A stretch of DNA of 64,000 bases from Acanthornis magna. Taxonomy: Eukaryota > Chordata > Aves > Passeriformes > Acanthizidae. Both the position numbers and the translations under genes were made by a program. Every line of letters starts with the position of its first letter. The first letter of the stretch is position 1. The notes beneath the pieces were generated by a model. It worked only from the letters and a program-made list of their open reading frames with translations, did no database searches and was not told the origin of the DNA. Below are positions 1-13,021 of this stretch, one piece after another. The DNA is taken from positions 13,077,501 through 13,141,500 of the forward strand of contig JAWUZG010000036.1 of assembly GCA_036785705.1 (NCBI GenBank), in the 5' to 3' direction.

Positions 1-3000
1 ACCATGGGTTTCACCCACTACATCCACTCCTACAGTACTGTTACACTTACACAGTACAACTGACCAAATTCAGTAAGATTCAACTAAATTTTATGTGGAC
101 AAGATGATGTAGTATGATATAAAGAATTGGAAAGCGGAAATTAACCTTCAGGACTCCGCCAATATTTGTCCTTGTTCTGCACTTCTCTCTACCTTTGAAT
201 TCTACCCCACCGCTGCCCCTGCATTTGAATTAAACTCTTCAAGGCAGAGGTTACTTATTGCTATGAATTCTAATGATCTCAACTATCAAAACAAAAATCT
301 CAATCTTGATTATAATCCTTACACTCAACTGTAATAGCAACAAGCAACATATTTTTTAAAAACAAACACTACAGGTTAAAGTGTTTTCTGTGCTTCCATT
401 TATTCCCCCACAAATTTGGTAAACAGAAAGGAATGTTACTAATTACCTTTCCAAAATTAACTTTGATATTCTCATAGGAAACACAATACTAAATCAAAAA
501 CTTACCATTAAAATGAAATACCCCAGAAAACACAGAAATAAAATAAATAAATATGGAAATTCAAATAAAAAACCTTCAGCTCTCTCACACAAGAAATATT
601 TTGAATAATAAGCTACTCATACAAACATAAAAATGTATTTAAAATGTGATGTTCCTGATTTCTCTCTGGAGTAGTATTCATTATACAACTGGGCCACTAT
701 TAAACGAAAGTGAGAGAAGAACCTTAGAACTGCAGATCCAAATTCCAGATTTCTTAAGACAAGAAAAAACTATTTTCCAATTTCTGGGAAAAGGATGTTG
801 CATGTTACTTTCCACCTTTTCACCTACTCCTGCCCCGCCCCTCCTTTTCTCCCCATCCCCCCTCATCCCATCCCCACACACACACAAAAGCAACTTCTAA
901 CTCATATAGAGAAAGGTATATGCTCTATCATTTTCAAGATGGTGCGGGCGGTGGAGGGAAGTGACATTGCCGTAGTTTAAATAGAAACTAAAATATACAT
1001 TTGGCATTTAGGTTAGAAGCTGTCTTGTATCTTTCTAGCTCCAACCCTGACAGTCAAAGAAAATCACTGTGTTATCAAGGGAGATTTGGGGAATATTCAA
1101 AATCCACATTTATCGATAATCTTCTCACATGAACTGTCGCAGAAGACAGTCTGATGGCCTAGAACCTTTTGTGGTCCTTCCCAAATCTAGGTGTAACCTG
1201 ACTTATACAACAGCATCATATCCAAGAACTGGTGCCAAACATATCAAGCAGGATGCTAAGATGAAGACAGAATAGAACAAAGCTGTGTTTTTTTCAGTAT
1301 TTGAAAGATCTCTTTTTATTCATTAACCTCTGACACATACTCCTTCCTGTAAAGCACCCTATAAAGCTCAGTACTTCATATCTGCAAATGTCATATTGCA
1401 TGTAGTAGTAGTAGTCCTGTTATAAAAAACCATGAAAATTAGGATAGTAGATTGCTATTACAGGCTTTACTATTTCCTCCAAGGGTTCTATATAAGAGAA
1501 GATTTTTTTGTAGTTTTATTTATTAAAACAACACAGGGGTTTATGATTTTTTTCCCAAAAAAATACTTGTAAATATGGGGGGTTTTATTTATTTTTATGT
1601 TATATTTGAAAATGCTGGCAGATCAGCATTGAAATAAAGATAGGCCTTAATTATCCTATGATAATGATTCTAAGTGTAAAATAACTTAAAACCAGATACA
1701 GCTTTAGTATCCTTATGACTGAGAAACAAACAGGATGCTTAATAGAGCATGGAAAAATGAAAATTTCAAGTATTCTGTCATGAGGTCCTCTTAATCCTTT
1801 CAACAATCATACTTTGTATAGATCTTATGTTCTAATTTAGTGGTACAATAAATAAGAAGTGAGAGAAAACCATGGTAGAGGAAATTGTGCCCTTTAGCAT
1901 GTTGCAAATCTATATTGGTACCCTTGAGATTTATAGGCTTTCTCATTCCCTAGTATTTTACCTTAATGTATTTTTATTGCTCAAAACTTAGCTTCTATCT
2001 GTTGAAGAAAACCATGATGCAGAAAGGTACTTCACAGTGGAAAGAACTAGTTTGAAGATAAATGAGTCTCATCTCTTAAGGGTAGTTATAAAAATTTGGT
2101 TGAGACTGTGAAGACATGACATATATCGTGGTAGGTAAGAAGACCTTGCAGTGACAAATGAGGCATAGCACTTGTTTTCTCTAGAAGTTTTTCTGCTTTT
2201 CTGAAAATTTCAAGAAATCCATGCTTGACCAAAGCAAATCACATTAAAATCAAAACATCATTAGTCCCTCTTTCTTAGTTTAAAAATATAATATATTACC
2301 TCTTCTGGTTGAGCCAGAAGCAGAAGCAGTCCTGCCATGAATTTCTTAAGAAGAAGAGCTATACCATTTTCTCAGGAAAAAAAAAAAAAATTCAGCCAGT
2401 AATTCCTACCAACATTCCCAAAACAATTTCAGCCTTCCTACGCGTGCCACAGAAAAATGAGATATTTCAATTCAGTTTATTTGTATGCAATTTTTTAACT
2501 TTTTCTTATTTCAATGACAGAATGAAAGGTGGAACATCAAAATTAAGTGAAAGATCTTTGTCTCTCAAAAAAATGCTACCCAATGCACAGTTAACTATTT
2601 AAAAGGATCACTATCAAGTTTGATAATCTATAGACTTCCATTTAATTACTCTTTCAAACTACATCCTGATCCACAAGTAATCTTGGTTTATTTCTTAATA
2701 ATATGTCTCCTAAATTAAAATATAAACTTGGAGGATACCAAGGACTCTTAGCTACTGCATCCCACCTTAAAAAATATGTTTTCAAAAAGAAGTCTGCATG
2801 AAATATAAAATGATAACTATTTAAAAGAAACCTAAGACATTATATTTAGTGAAATTTCAAATATTTTAATTGGCATAAGATTCTAAGATTTGTGAAAAAG
2901 ACCTTCTCAAAGCCCTTAAGCCACAGAGTGATATTGGATATAAAGTTTTGTCAAGAATAATTAATGCTTGAAAACAGAGGCCAGTGTCTAATTTTTATAT

Positions 3001-5103
3001 ATATTTTAATATTTAACTTTTTAACTCAAGTACAGGGCAGACTCAACAAAAATCATGCCTTATAACCTAATCATTAATATTTAATTTATAAGATTAATAA
3101 TCAGCTCTGAAAAGAAGAAAACAATGTACTTTAAGAGCCCTGCTGAAACAGATTCACAGGTAAACAATCCAGTAGTTTCAGAATGGTATGAGACTAATAT
3201 CAGCTCTCCACTTTAATGGGTATTATTAACAACACGTAATTTTAGGCTCGTTAATATCTTGAGAAAGCATAGTTTCAGAATTATGCAGAATGTTAAAAAA
3301 CAGAAAAGAGTTTGACCTCCAAGAGCTGCCATCCTTTTACAGAGGACATTATCATGAGTAATAAGAACACTGCAGCTCTGATGAGTGTGAGCCTCAGGTC
3401 TTCTACCACACACGGTTCATTGAGTTGAATACTGGGCTGTAGGGCAATTTGGGTTTTTCCTTGCCACAGAATAACAGCTAAAGACTTTAGGGAATCCCTG
3501 AGAACACAGCAGCTCAGTCAACATGCTATTTCTCATATACAGGGAGGGGGCCACTTCCAGGCAGAAACACTAATGGGACTCAGTGTCCTGTTTAAGACAA
3601 TAAAACGCTGTTTGACACAACATCTTTTGTTTCTTATTCCTAAAAGGCAAAATGTTTATCCTCAGGAATTTGGTTTGACATTGAAAAGGATACAAACAAT
3701 GAACTTACTAAGCCTGGGGGTAGCTAAAAATAAAATAATTCTGGTCTATCAAATTAAAAGCTATCCAGACATAGTTTTAAATTTATAACCTGGAGCTGGG
3801 CACAGATACACATAATGCCTTGAGTTTGACACATATTTAGCAAGCTCACTTTTCTTTGACTTATATCCATATATTCTAAAATTAGAAACTGATTATTTCA
3901 CTAGTTCCAAAAATCAAACTTTTGTACCAGCACGTGATTTTTTAATTGTAGTTTAATAAAAAAACTAAAAAAACAAAATATTTTTTTAAAGGCCTGAACT
4001 TTTAATTAAGCAAGGATATTGTTGCATTTTGTGGGATAGGGATCTGGATTATTTTAAATACCCACTTTTTATCCAAGATTTTTCATTCAAGCAAGTTGAT
4101 TTCATCAGATCAGGATTCAGATACAAAAGAAATTGCAGTAAAAGGAAAAAGTGAAAGAACCCCACCTCACACACCTGTGTAAAAACAGGTTACTAATTTA
4201 AAAACTGAAATCAGTCTTTTTCATTTTCCCCAACCTGTCTCAGTATGTTTTTCTGTGTTCAGCAGTGTGAGTGGTTGGAAAGGCATGGTATCTCAGGCTG
4301 AGGATAAGAAATGATTGGCTCCTTCACTAGCAACTCATATCACCTTAAAGAGAAACAATAAATGTCAAAGAGGCCCAAACACCGATTTTAACCCTGTAAG
4401 CAACTGCTAGAGAAAAAGAGAAAAGGAAAGGGGAAGGAAAAGGGAAACAATAACACTACCTGATATTTAATAATTTTGTAATTCTAAAACAAAACTCATT
4501 CAAAGAATTGCTATGTGAAGTCTTGGTTCTGCAGAATCAAGCCTTAAAAAAAATCAGTTCACTAATTATTGCACAATTTTTAAAGATACTTAAGTAGGCC
4601 ACTTGAGAACCCTGACACAGGATTTCATTGCTGCCATTAGAAAGGAAAGCCCATTTTAAAGCACATTCAAAAATATTTTACAGAATAAAAATAAAATCAG
4701 GTAGTCAGTCCTACAATCATGCCAATTTATTATATACCTTTTGAGAACATTTTTCTCAACAGACATCTATCACAGCCAGCAACTACTTTGTAGTGTTTCT
4801 ACAAACCATTTTTTTAATGCTGGCACAATTTTCAAATTACTCACATTCTCTGCTTTTAAAGACTATCTATAGCATCATCATCCCACCTAATTCTTTCCAT
4901 AATCTAATCAAGCCTTCCCCTAAAACTACCGTGAGTCTTGGGTTTCCATTGTACTACATTTTAGCCCATATTTCACTTCAAATTAGATTCTATTTAATCA
5001 GTCAGAATAGATTTATGATTACTGGAAAGCAAAAGACCATTTGCTATGGAAGATTTTAATTATCCTTACATTCCTTGTAGCAATGTACCTTATATCCTGT
5101 TAG

Positions 5104-5158
5104 CAGATTCATCAGATTATTCATCAGATTATTCATCAGATTATTCATCAGATTATTA
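5104..5158. repeat. 12-bp minisatellite, about 4 copies
   Basis: A short tandem array of the unit TTCATCAGATTA, repeated about four times and fading into TTATTATTA. It is seen directly. The copies are nearly identical, which suggests recent slippage. No gene overlaps it. Confidence 0.9.
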
Positions 5159-6511
5159 TTATAGTTAGTATGATCAGTAATATTACATTACTTTGGCTTG
5201 AGTTTTTGTTTGTTCCTCCCTGACTGTGATGAGAACACAGGTCCTTTTTTTATCAAAAAATTATTCCAGAAATCTGCACAAGGTCCTTTTTTTAATACGA
5301 TGTGAATGTCAAAATAAAAGGGCTCAATGATGACACAGTAGAAGTGAAGTCCAATCACATTAAAACAGGTGTTTGATGTGTTGCAAAGTTAAAGATATCA
5401 TTAGGACTAGAGAAAAAGGAGAAGAGCAGTCACATGGGTCCTTAAGAGTGATACCAGTAACGCTGGGGAGAATAATAGCTGCTGACGTCTCAATGAAATT
5501 AGCTACAGCAGAGCTGGATTATGAGGCACTGAAATAGTACTCTGAGAACTCAGAACTGACCTATTAATCACACAGAGAGCTAAAAAGCCCTACTGGGTAC
5601 TAAAAGCTCACCAATGAGAATATAATTCACTAAAAACTTTCTGATATTTATAGTCACAGTCTACACACAGAAGTAGGGTATGTGAGAAAAAAAAATCATG
5701 AAGTATTCTGAAACTTGTACTGAAGATATTTCATCTTGAGAGGGAAAAAAAGCCCAAAGCAAAATACCAAGAAAACAAGGTGATAGGTTTGCTAGTTTAT
5801 AATTTTCAGAAAATGCTTTCTCAAGAATCTCCTATCCTTAAAAAAATGAGAGAAAAAAATTCTTTATTAGGTTCCAGCAAGAGTCATCATGTTTTCCGTC
5901 CAGTATGTTGTTGGTATCAGTGCTCTGTAATGCTTGGAGCAAGATGAGCAGCAAGAACCACATAGAAAAAATATATCAGAGGTACTAATACTGTCTTATG
6001 AAGAAGAGATACAATAGGAACTAAAATTTAATAGGAACTAAAAGTAACTGATGGCATCATCATAAAAGTACTGCAAATAATAGTAAAATTTGAAATGTAA
6101 TGCAAACAAGCACCAATGTACCAAGCATTACTGAAGAAATAAAAAAGAAAGTATTCTTAAATATCATTCAAATTACATGCTTGAAACATTATCTGGAAGT
6201 TCTTGAACAAACACCTTATAAAAATAATTTTTTAAAACATCTATTCTTTCTCTCTAGTGGGAAAAAGCAAAAGCAATGTAAGGTATTGCCAAATACTCAA
6301 GCTAAATCAAAATAGAAACTATTTCTATAATTGAATGAGATAGAAAAAGCATAGTATGCTTGTCACTGTATTTCAGATATTACATTACAATAGAATATAC
6401 ACAAAAGAACCAAATTGATATATAATTTCACCCAAATTCATGAATAATGTAGAAGAAAATTAGGCTGTCAGTAAAAGATATCCAAGCTGTTAGTAACAGC
6501 TTATCATGCTA

Positions 6512-6613
6512 GCAAAAAAACAAACCAAAAAAACCCCAAACCCCAAACAAAAAAAAACAACCCCCCCCCAACTCCCCCCCTCCAAAAAAAAAAAACCAAA
6601 ACAAAAAAAAAAC
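6512..6613. repeat. A/C-rich low-complexity tract
   Basis: About 100 bases made almost only of A and C on the plus strand, with runs of A and of C. It has the form of a degraded poly-A or simple-repeat tract. No retroelement body is recognisable immediately next to it. Confidence 0.9.
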
Positions 6614-7996
6614 CTGCTATATTTCTTTTGGTTACTTAGCTTATTAGAAAACATTCGAATTCAGAAATTATAGTAAAGTATGCATTTTGTCTGGGCATAG
6701 AATATATACAAAAAATCTTCAGCAGAAATAATGGAATTATTCAATCTGTGATGCATAGATAATGAGTACACTGTATAGTTTTAATAGATTATTATCTTGA
6801 GACTATTTTAAAGAGATATTTCATATCAGATCAGTTTGAAAATCCTTGGATTATACAGCATAGTGAAATTGAAAGCTATCATCAAAGTTATGTTCAATGA
6901 TGGAAAGCAGTTGTGCTCAGTTGTGTTAGTTTTTTTGGTCCAAATGAGGTGTGAGCCTTATGTATTAAAAGATTATAAAATAATCTAACAAGGAAAAGGG
7001 GAAAGGAGTTGGCAAATAATACTACTGAAATAATGATTTTTTATTTGGTTATCTAATAAAAAAAACCCATAAAAATCAATTTGGATTATTAATAAATTAT
7101 TTTTAATCTGTTTTTCTCACCGAGATGAAAAACCTATTGTGATAAGAAGCTGCTGCTAGGGGCATTGTAATTTATTAAACAGCTCTGCCATGAGACAATA
7201 GGATCTACATTTAATTGCTTCTGCTGTTTGCTGATTGACCTATTCACCTTGATACAGAACCAAGATGGGAGCATTCTATGTAAAATGTAATGTCTCAGCG
7301 AAAAGAGCTGGAATAGAGTTCTAACAAGATTACTATGTGGCCTAGTATTCAGGGCATTCTACAAGTCTGTGGAATGCGAGAAAACAAACTCTCTGCATTC
7401 TTGCTGTTATATTTGGCGGATTAGAGCAACACCAAAACCATAAACTCTCATTTGAGCTTATGCTCCAGCACAGAACTACTTTTATCCAATGAACTACCTT
7501 TTACATGTTGAAATCATTAATGCAATTTAGGCCAAAAGTGCTCTTGGTATTGACAGGAACCAAAGAATGGTTTTCAAGGAATGCAAAAGTTTTCTACTGT
7601 TATAATCCCATTTTCAAAGGTTTAAATGAATTTGAACTTTCTTCCCAGTTACTACACCAAGAATCTACTTTTTTTCACAGTTTCATCAATCTCATTTTCC
7701 TTGTTTTTGTAACTTTAAGAGAAGTAGATGATCATTAGCCTTTAGCAACTAATTTTTGAAAAGAAAAATAATACATAAATTATTTTTTAAAAAATAATAG
7801 TTAAAATTGAATGAGAACCCAAAAGTATATCAAATGCAATTTCAAATATACTCAACTAAGTTTACACATTTTACATATTACTTATATTACTTATATTAGC
7901 AGTTGCATCACTAAAACAATTCTACCAGATTCCTATTATTCCAAAAATTTAGTCCTCAGAAATGACAGGTAAAAAAATCCAAACAAAGAAAACAAA

Positions 7997-8057
7997 GGCA
8001 AAAAAAAAAAAAAAAAAAAAATCCCCAACCAACCAACCAACCAACCAAAAAAAAAAA
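7997..8057. repeat. Poly-A tract plus (AACC)n microsatellite
   Basis: A run of about 22 A is followed by five to six copies of CCAA and another A run. The form resembles a retroposon tail grown into a microsatellite, but no SINE or LINE body is evident upstream, so it is listed as simple sequence only. Confidence 0.9.
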
Positions 8058-8754
8058 GTACTTAAATGAACTCATTCACCAGAATGGATTTTCTAGCTGC
8101 CCTGCTGTCACAGGCTCTACATTGTACAAACTTTTTCTCAGCTATTTTTAACATGCAACAGTCAATTGCTTTCATGTCCTTCTCCAATATGCTATTGAAA
8201 GTCTGTTCCAGTGGCCAATTAAACCCCATTGATTTCTTCTATTTTGCCAACACAGCTCTAAAAGAGAAGTATTAGAAAATCCAATGGTCTGTAGCAAAAT
8301 CTGCCTAGCCATGTTGGTTTAACTTGCCCTTCAAACTCTACAACAATAGAGGACTCACAGGCGAGACATTTACCATCTCAAGCACATCTTTATCAAGAGT
8401 AACTTTTCTAAAATTATGGGGGTTTTTTTAACAATAATTGTCTTAGACTCTGCCATCTCCTATCATTGTAGATATGTATTTATAATACAAAAATTATCTG
8501 GTATTTGCCATTCAATTTCACAGTGCATGAGAAATTCTTACGTTCAGTAGTTGAAAACTTATGTACAGTAACAATATATATCACTGAACACACTTGCACA
8601 CCATTTTTTTATTCCCCTGTCCTGACTTCAAATCCAAAGAAAAAGAATTCAATAATATAATATATTGTTTTCTCCTGAAAAGGAAACTTCATCAATTCAT
8701 AACTGAAAGTCTCACATGAAAATCCTTGATTCTAGCTACCTAAATGGCATGGCA

Positions 8755-10128
8755 GTCAGGTGAAGTCTCCAGTAACTGGAAAAAAGAAAGTATTGCATCC
8801 ATTTTTTAAAAGGGTGAAAGGAGGATTCTAGGAACTACTGACCTGTTAGCTTCACCTCTGTTCCTAGGAAGATCATGGAGCAATCCTCCTAGAAACTGTG
8901 CTAATATTCTTGGAGGACCTGGAGGTGATTCAAGACAGCCTGCATGGTTTCACCAAGGGTAAGTCCTGCCTGACCAACCTAGTGGCCTTTTGTCATGGAA
9001 TGACTACATCAGTAAAGAAAGCAAGGGCTATGAATGTCCCGGACTTCTGTAAAGTCTTTGACATGGTACCCCATAACATTCTTCTCTCCAAATTGTAGAG
9101 AAATGACCACTCAGTGGGTAAGTAATTGGCTGGATGGTTCCATCCAGGGAGTAGTGGTAACCAGCCCAATGTGTGGATGGAGATCAGTGATGAATGCTGT
9201 CCCACAGGGCATCTATTCTGGGACCAGAACTGTTTATTACATAGACAGTAGGATCAAGCAAGTTTGCGGATGACACAGAGCTAAGTAGTGCCATTGACAT
9301 GCTTGAAGGATGGAATGCCATCCAGAGGGATGTGGACAAGCTCAAGAAATGAATTCATGTGAATTCATGAGGGTCAACAAGACCAAGTGCAAAGTGCTGA
9401 ATCTGGCTTGGGTCAGCAACCAGCATCAACAAAGACTGGGGCATAAAGGGATTGAGACCAGCCCTGTCGAGAAGAACTTGTGGGTGCTGGTGGCTGAGAG
9501 GCTGGACATGACCCAGCCATGTGCACTTGCAGTTCAGAAAGCCAAATGTGTCCTGGGCTGCATTCAGAGCAGCAGGGCCAGGGAGGGGAGTCTGCCCCTC
9601 TGCTCTGCTCTGGTGAGACCTCACCCGGAGTGGAGTGTCCACATCTGGAGCAGTCAGCACAATAAAGACACGGACTTGTTGGAGTGGGTCCAGAGCAGGG
9701 CCGTGAAAATGATCAGAGAGATAAAAGAGCTTAACTACAAATACAGGCTGAGAGAATTGGGGTTGTTCGTCATGGAGAAGTCTCCAGCATGACCTTACTG
9801 TGGTCTTTGAGTACTGAGAGGGGGCTTATAAGAAAGATGGGAACAGACTTTTTAACAGTAATAGGAAAAGGGCTAATGGTTTTAAGCTGAAGGAAAGTAG
9901 ACTCAGTACAGAACTAAGAGAGAAATTTTTTTTTATGAGGGTAGTGAAATATTGGAACAACTTGTCTAGAGAGGTGGTGGATGTCCTTTTCCTGGAAACA
10001 TTTAAGGTCAAGCTAGAAAGGGGCTCTGAGTAACCTGATCTAGTTGAAGACGTCCCTGCTTATTGCTGAGGGGGTTTGACTACATGACCTTTAAAGGTCC
10101 CCTCCAATCCAAACCATTCTTTGATTCC
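8755..10128 (+). mobile_element. CR1 LINE, 5'-truncated, degenerate
   Basis: A chicken-repeat-1 (CR1) non-LTR retrotransposon copy covering the end of ORF2 and the 3' UTR. Translated pieces show the reverse transcriptase in order: an NW-K opening near 8780, a [16 protein letters not shown] block near 8946-8982, a WLDG block near 9130, a VPQG block near 9199-9210, and the catalytic FADD motif intact at 9263-9274. The later C-terminal part includes a block matching R-H-LEY as RPHPEW at about 9616. The frame is broken many times. The 3' end carries the CR1 signature AACCATTCTTTGATTCCATG. It is dead as an element and 5'-truncated, as is usual for this family. The start is approximate because homology fades. 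Confidence 0.93.
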
Positions 10129-10362
10129 ATGTGATCCCCCACAAGACTCAGAACACCAGAAAAAATGTCTTACTTACTTTTTTCAGGCATGCAAGCACAT
10201 TTATGCTTTCTTCAAAGTATCCTCTAACAAACATTAATGCAAAACTTATCCAGCATGCCAAAGCCTCTTTTGATACCAGAAATATGATACACCTTAAAGC
10301 CTGTAGCACTCACTGCTGCTATGACAAATCTCATTCCAAATGTATTGATGTCCTCAACTTAC

Positions 10363-10434
10363 ATTCCTGAAACCTAAAACTGAGGCATCTTGAGTACTCA
10401 GCATTTTTACAGCACTTCAAGCACTGGTGAACAG
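10363..10434 (-). CDS. Candidate internal exon, unknown gene
   Basis: A 72-base minus-strand segment with one of the best splice-site pairs in the window. The acceptor is CTGCTCTTCTTTCCTAG and the donor is GAAT|GTAAGTTGAG. One frame is open, with two leading and one trailing base. This fits the phase left by the candidate exon at 10602-10763 and would make an intron of 167 bases, short for a vertebrate. The peptide is cysteine-rich (C-L-K-C-C) and unrecognised. Confidence 0.25.
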
Positions 10435-10601
10435 CTAGGAAAGAAGAGCAGGTTTTTATGAAATTTAGGAATGCTTCTAATTATCTCATTCTGTGTCTTC
10501 TGCAACTGACAGTTGAAATACTAAGCACATTTTTGGTAAGGAAAATATTACATCATTGTTGTTCTAAGAAGTTCTGGTGCTTTCCCAATCCTGGCTCTTA
10601 C

Positions 10602-10763
10602 CTACACCATTGATAATGTGAAAGAGTAACACAACTGGACTAGCTTGGCATTCTGTAAGTGCATCCTTCATCAAGAGTTTAGAGGCAGCTAAAGCATTTA
10701 AGATCTGTGTGAGGGATTTTTGAAAATATTCAGTATATGATGTCGTGAGATAAACATCCATGC
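10602..10763 (-). CDS. Candidate internal exon, unknown gene
   Basis: A 162-base segment, open in one frame for 53 codons. On the minus strand it begins after CTCTGACAG, with a CTAAT branch-like motif about 20 bases upstream. It ends at GTG TAG|GTAAGAG, a near-consensus donor. The encoded peptide is helical and amphipathic in character, with the run LNALAASKLLMKDAL followed by SPVVLLFHIINGV. No homologue is recognised and no function is proposed. Start and end phases are equal (2 bases in, 1 base out). The next candidate exon downstream (10363-10434) is phase-compatible. Chance is a real alternative: similar short frames also occur on the plus strand of this window. Confidence 0.33.
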
Positions 10764-12077
10764 CTGTCAGAGGTATGGACTAATCATTAGTGCAGACTCC
10801 CTTCTGTGTTTCTGTCCTGAACATGTCTACATGAATGATGCTCTGACTGTACTGTTTCTCACCCATGTGTAATAACAGACCTCACTGGCATCATTGTAAC
10901 AGTACACCTGAGCTGCAAGAGTAAGTTGCTGCATGAAGAACATTAAGCTTAGACATCTCCCTCTCCAGTTACCCACCTGCACAAAATCAATTTAAAGGTA
11001 CAGAAGGCAGGAAGGGCCGAGCTGACAAATAGCTCTACAAGGGCTTTGCCTGGCCACACACTGCCGGGAGCTGCACTGCCAGGAACACAGAAGTCCTTTC
11101 TGTAGGGACAGCACAAACTGAAGGCATTTTCTAAGCAATGCTGTTTTCGAAAAGATCTTAAGTTTTAAAATTCTGTCATCTAAAGTTCAGTTGAAATCAG
11201 ACAACAAGTTCCAAAGCTATAAAAGGGAGGAAATAGATACATGTGATCATGTGGGCCTCATTTCTTAAAAAAAACAAGAGAAAACCCCCATATATATATA
11301 CTTATATACATATGAGTGTTTCAAAGCACTCCTTCTTGCTCAGCATTCTGTATCTATTCACTTGATTAAAAACTAGTAAAATACCTGTGAATATATGGAA
11401 AGTAAATGGCATGTCAGAAAAGCAATGAGCTTCAACTCACAGTCACAAGTATGCTTACAAATTTTATATTTTACAAGTATCAAAACCTTTATTTAAAGTA
11501 TTACACAAGGAGATAAGCTTTTTTTTGGTGGTTTTTTTTCATTTGGTGTCAGGGGGATGGCAGAAATGAAACATTTCAATGAAAGTTGCAAAGAGAAACA
11601 CTGAAAATTTGCATGCATGTTTGTTTTCAGTAGTGATTTTTTTTATTCTTGATACAGATGCCACTACCTGTATGATCAGATCTTTCCTATACACAAGTTC
11701 TAAAGGCAGATTCTGATACATTATACTGTATTCTGTTTCAGGAAGTTGTTTCATTTGGCCTCTCAGAATTTATTTTTTTAATATATTGTATGACAAATGA
11801 AACAACAGCCTGAGTATCTGATTTTCCAGTAGCTTTGCATGAATTGGTTAAAAAATGTTCATTATGCAAAAAACCTCTGAAAACCTTTATTCATAGACAC
11901 TTTGCAGGGTATAAGCAGTGCTCTAAATCATCTCTAAAATCCCTCTTCTACTTCATGGAACAAACAAGTGAGCCTCTAGCTGGTACAATCCCTACCTTAT
12001 TATGACTTAATCTCTGATTCCTGCTTGGTTGCCATAAATAGGCAGATATTAGCTCAGCTGCAGCTCAGCATGCATAC

Positions 12078-12148
12078 CTTTTTGTGACTGTGGCATTCCC
12101 AGTGGCAGTTACTTCACCACAAGCCACATCTCCTTGCAAAATGAAATC
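12078..12148 (-). CDS. Candidate internal exon, unknown gene
   Basis: A 71-base segment between the acceptor ATATTTCTTTCTGTAG and the donor AAAAAG|GTATGC on the minus strand. Only one of the three frames is open. It starts on a codon boundary and leaves two bases. The peptide contains GDVACGEVTATGNATVTK, with one NAT glycosylation-type sequon. No family is recognised. The phase fits the end of the upstream candidate at 12520-12653. It could be a real exon of a large minus-strand gene or a chance pairing of splice-like signals. Confidence 0.3.
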
Positions 12149-12519
12149 CTACAGAAAGAAATATGATTAGGCTGTGAGGATTATCCAGCATACAGAGATT
12201 CCACTCTTGCTAAAGACAATGTATAGTATATAGCTCACCAACATGTGCTTCAGTGATATGAGCATAACAGCACTTGAAACTTGAAAATATTCATTATATA
12301 TATCTAGCCAACATAGCACCTTAACTGTACTTTTAACCAGAAATGGTGTCTAATATCCCAAACTAAAACCCCCGCAATAAAAATCTGCCTAACATTGGAA
12401 AGGGTAATTTCAGTATTTGTGGGCTCGATGTTCCAAACACTTTTGAATTAGAAAGGGGAATACAAAACAGAAATACAGCAGTACTCTCCTTGTCTGGGCA
12501 ATTTCTAGGATTATTATAC

Positions 12520-12653
12520 CTTCACAGGAGAGGTCACTCTCCCACAGATACTCCATGAGAAAGACCACTTTCTATGCCAGTTATTCAAAAAGCTTGAAAA
12601 TTCTCTGGGGGAGCAGCACAGTGTCTGCGGTACTTTTACCCTGAAGAGCACTC
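12520..12653 (-). CDS. Candidate internal exon, weaker
   Basis: A 134-base minus-strand segment after a long pyrimidine-rich tract ending TGTCTTAG and before GAAG|GTATAA. One frame is open (two bases, then 44 codons) and ends on a codon boundary, compatible with the candidate at 12078-12148. The donor is only moderate. The peptide is rich in W, S and C and is not recognised. Confidence 0.2.
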
Positions 12654-12948
12654 CTAAGACATTTAAGGTGAAAAGTCCAAACAGTAACAAAGAAAGAAGA
12701 GGTTGATTTGTAACCTTCCCCAAACAGCCACTTCAAGATTTTGGTGTTAAAGACAATAAAACTACATTCTCGGTATTTGAGACAACTAGTATAAATGTGG
12801 AAGGCCTGAAAGTATGTAAAAAAATAAGTGGATGTAGGGCTGGGTATGTCTCAGCCTGTACATGAAAATATACTTTTCTGAATGACACTATCCTTACATT
12901 CATGGAATTTATCTCCCACTCTTCTCCCAGGTGTAAATTTCTTCATAC

Positions 12949-13021
12949 CTCAAAACTCTAAGTAGCTTGTGGGGAAAATGATAATTTTTATTTCACCATG
13001 TCTATTTGGTTTAAGGCCTAT
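12949..13021 (-). pseudogene. Exon-like segment with in-frame stop
   Basis: A 73-base minus-strand segment with a very good acceptor (CTTATCTTCTTGTTTCCAG) and a fair donor (GAG|GTATGAAG). Its only long frame, containing GLKPNRHGEIKIIIFP, meets TGA one base before the donor. If it is an exon, it is either terminal or broken. If it is not, the splice-like ends are coincidence. The trailing phase would fit the segment at 12520-12653. Confidence 0.15.

Larger units (their letters stand above)
1..8754. other. AT-rich single-copy stretch, no confirmed gene
   Basis: Mostly AT-rich non-repetitive DNA. The small reading frames here are short and show no recognisable family. One minus-strand frame near 2667-2770 follows a T-rich acceptor-like tract and reads about 35 codons before a stop. 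A 71-base minus-strand segment at 2300-2370 sits between a T14 tract and a GTAATA donor-like site. Either could be an exon or chance. The segment around 7120-7440 is less AT-biased and has the texture of conserved non-coding DNA (see findings). Confidence 0.6.

Noticed and set aside
3113..3172. Plus-strand exon-like frame ending at CACAG|GTAAAC
   Set aside because: The acceptor side is weak and nothing nearby joins in phase. It was kept as a reminder that such decoys occur by chance on the opposite strand.
4150..4200. Minus-strand acceptor (CTGTTTTTACACAG) opening a 41-codon frame
   Set aside because: The frame begins with a phenylalanine/leucine run that is itself pyrimidine-tract sequence, and no good donor follows.
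5104..5158. Possible CRISPR-like array
   Set aside because: The units are directly adjacent with no spacers, and the sequence is a eukaryotic genome.
9310..9792. 160-codon plus-strand frame
   Set aside because: It is a remnant of CR1 ORF2, part of the retroelement called at 8755-10128, not a host gene.
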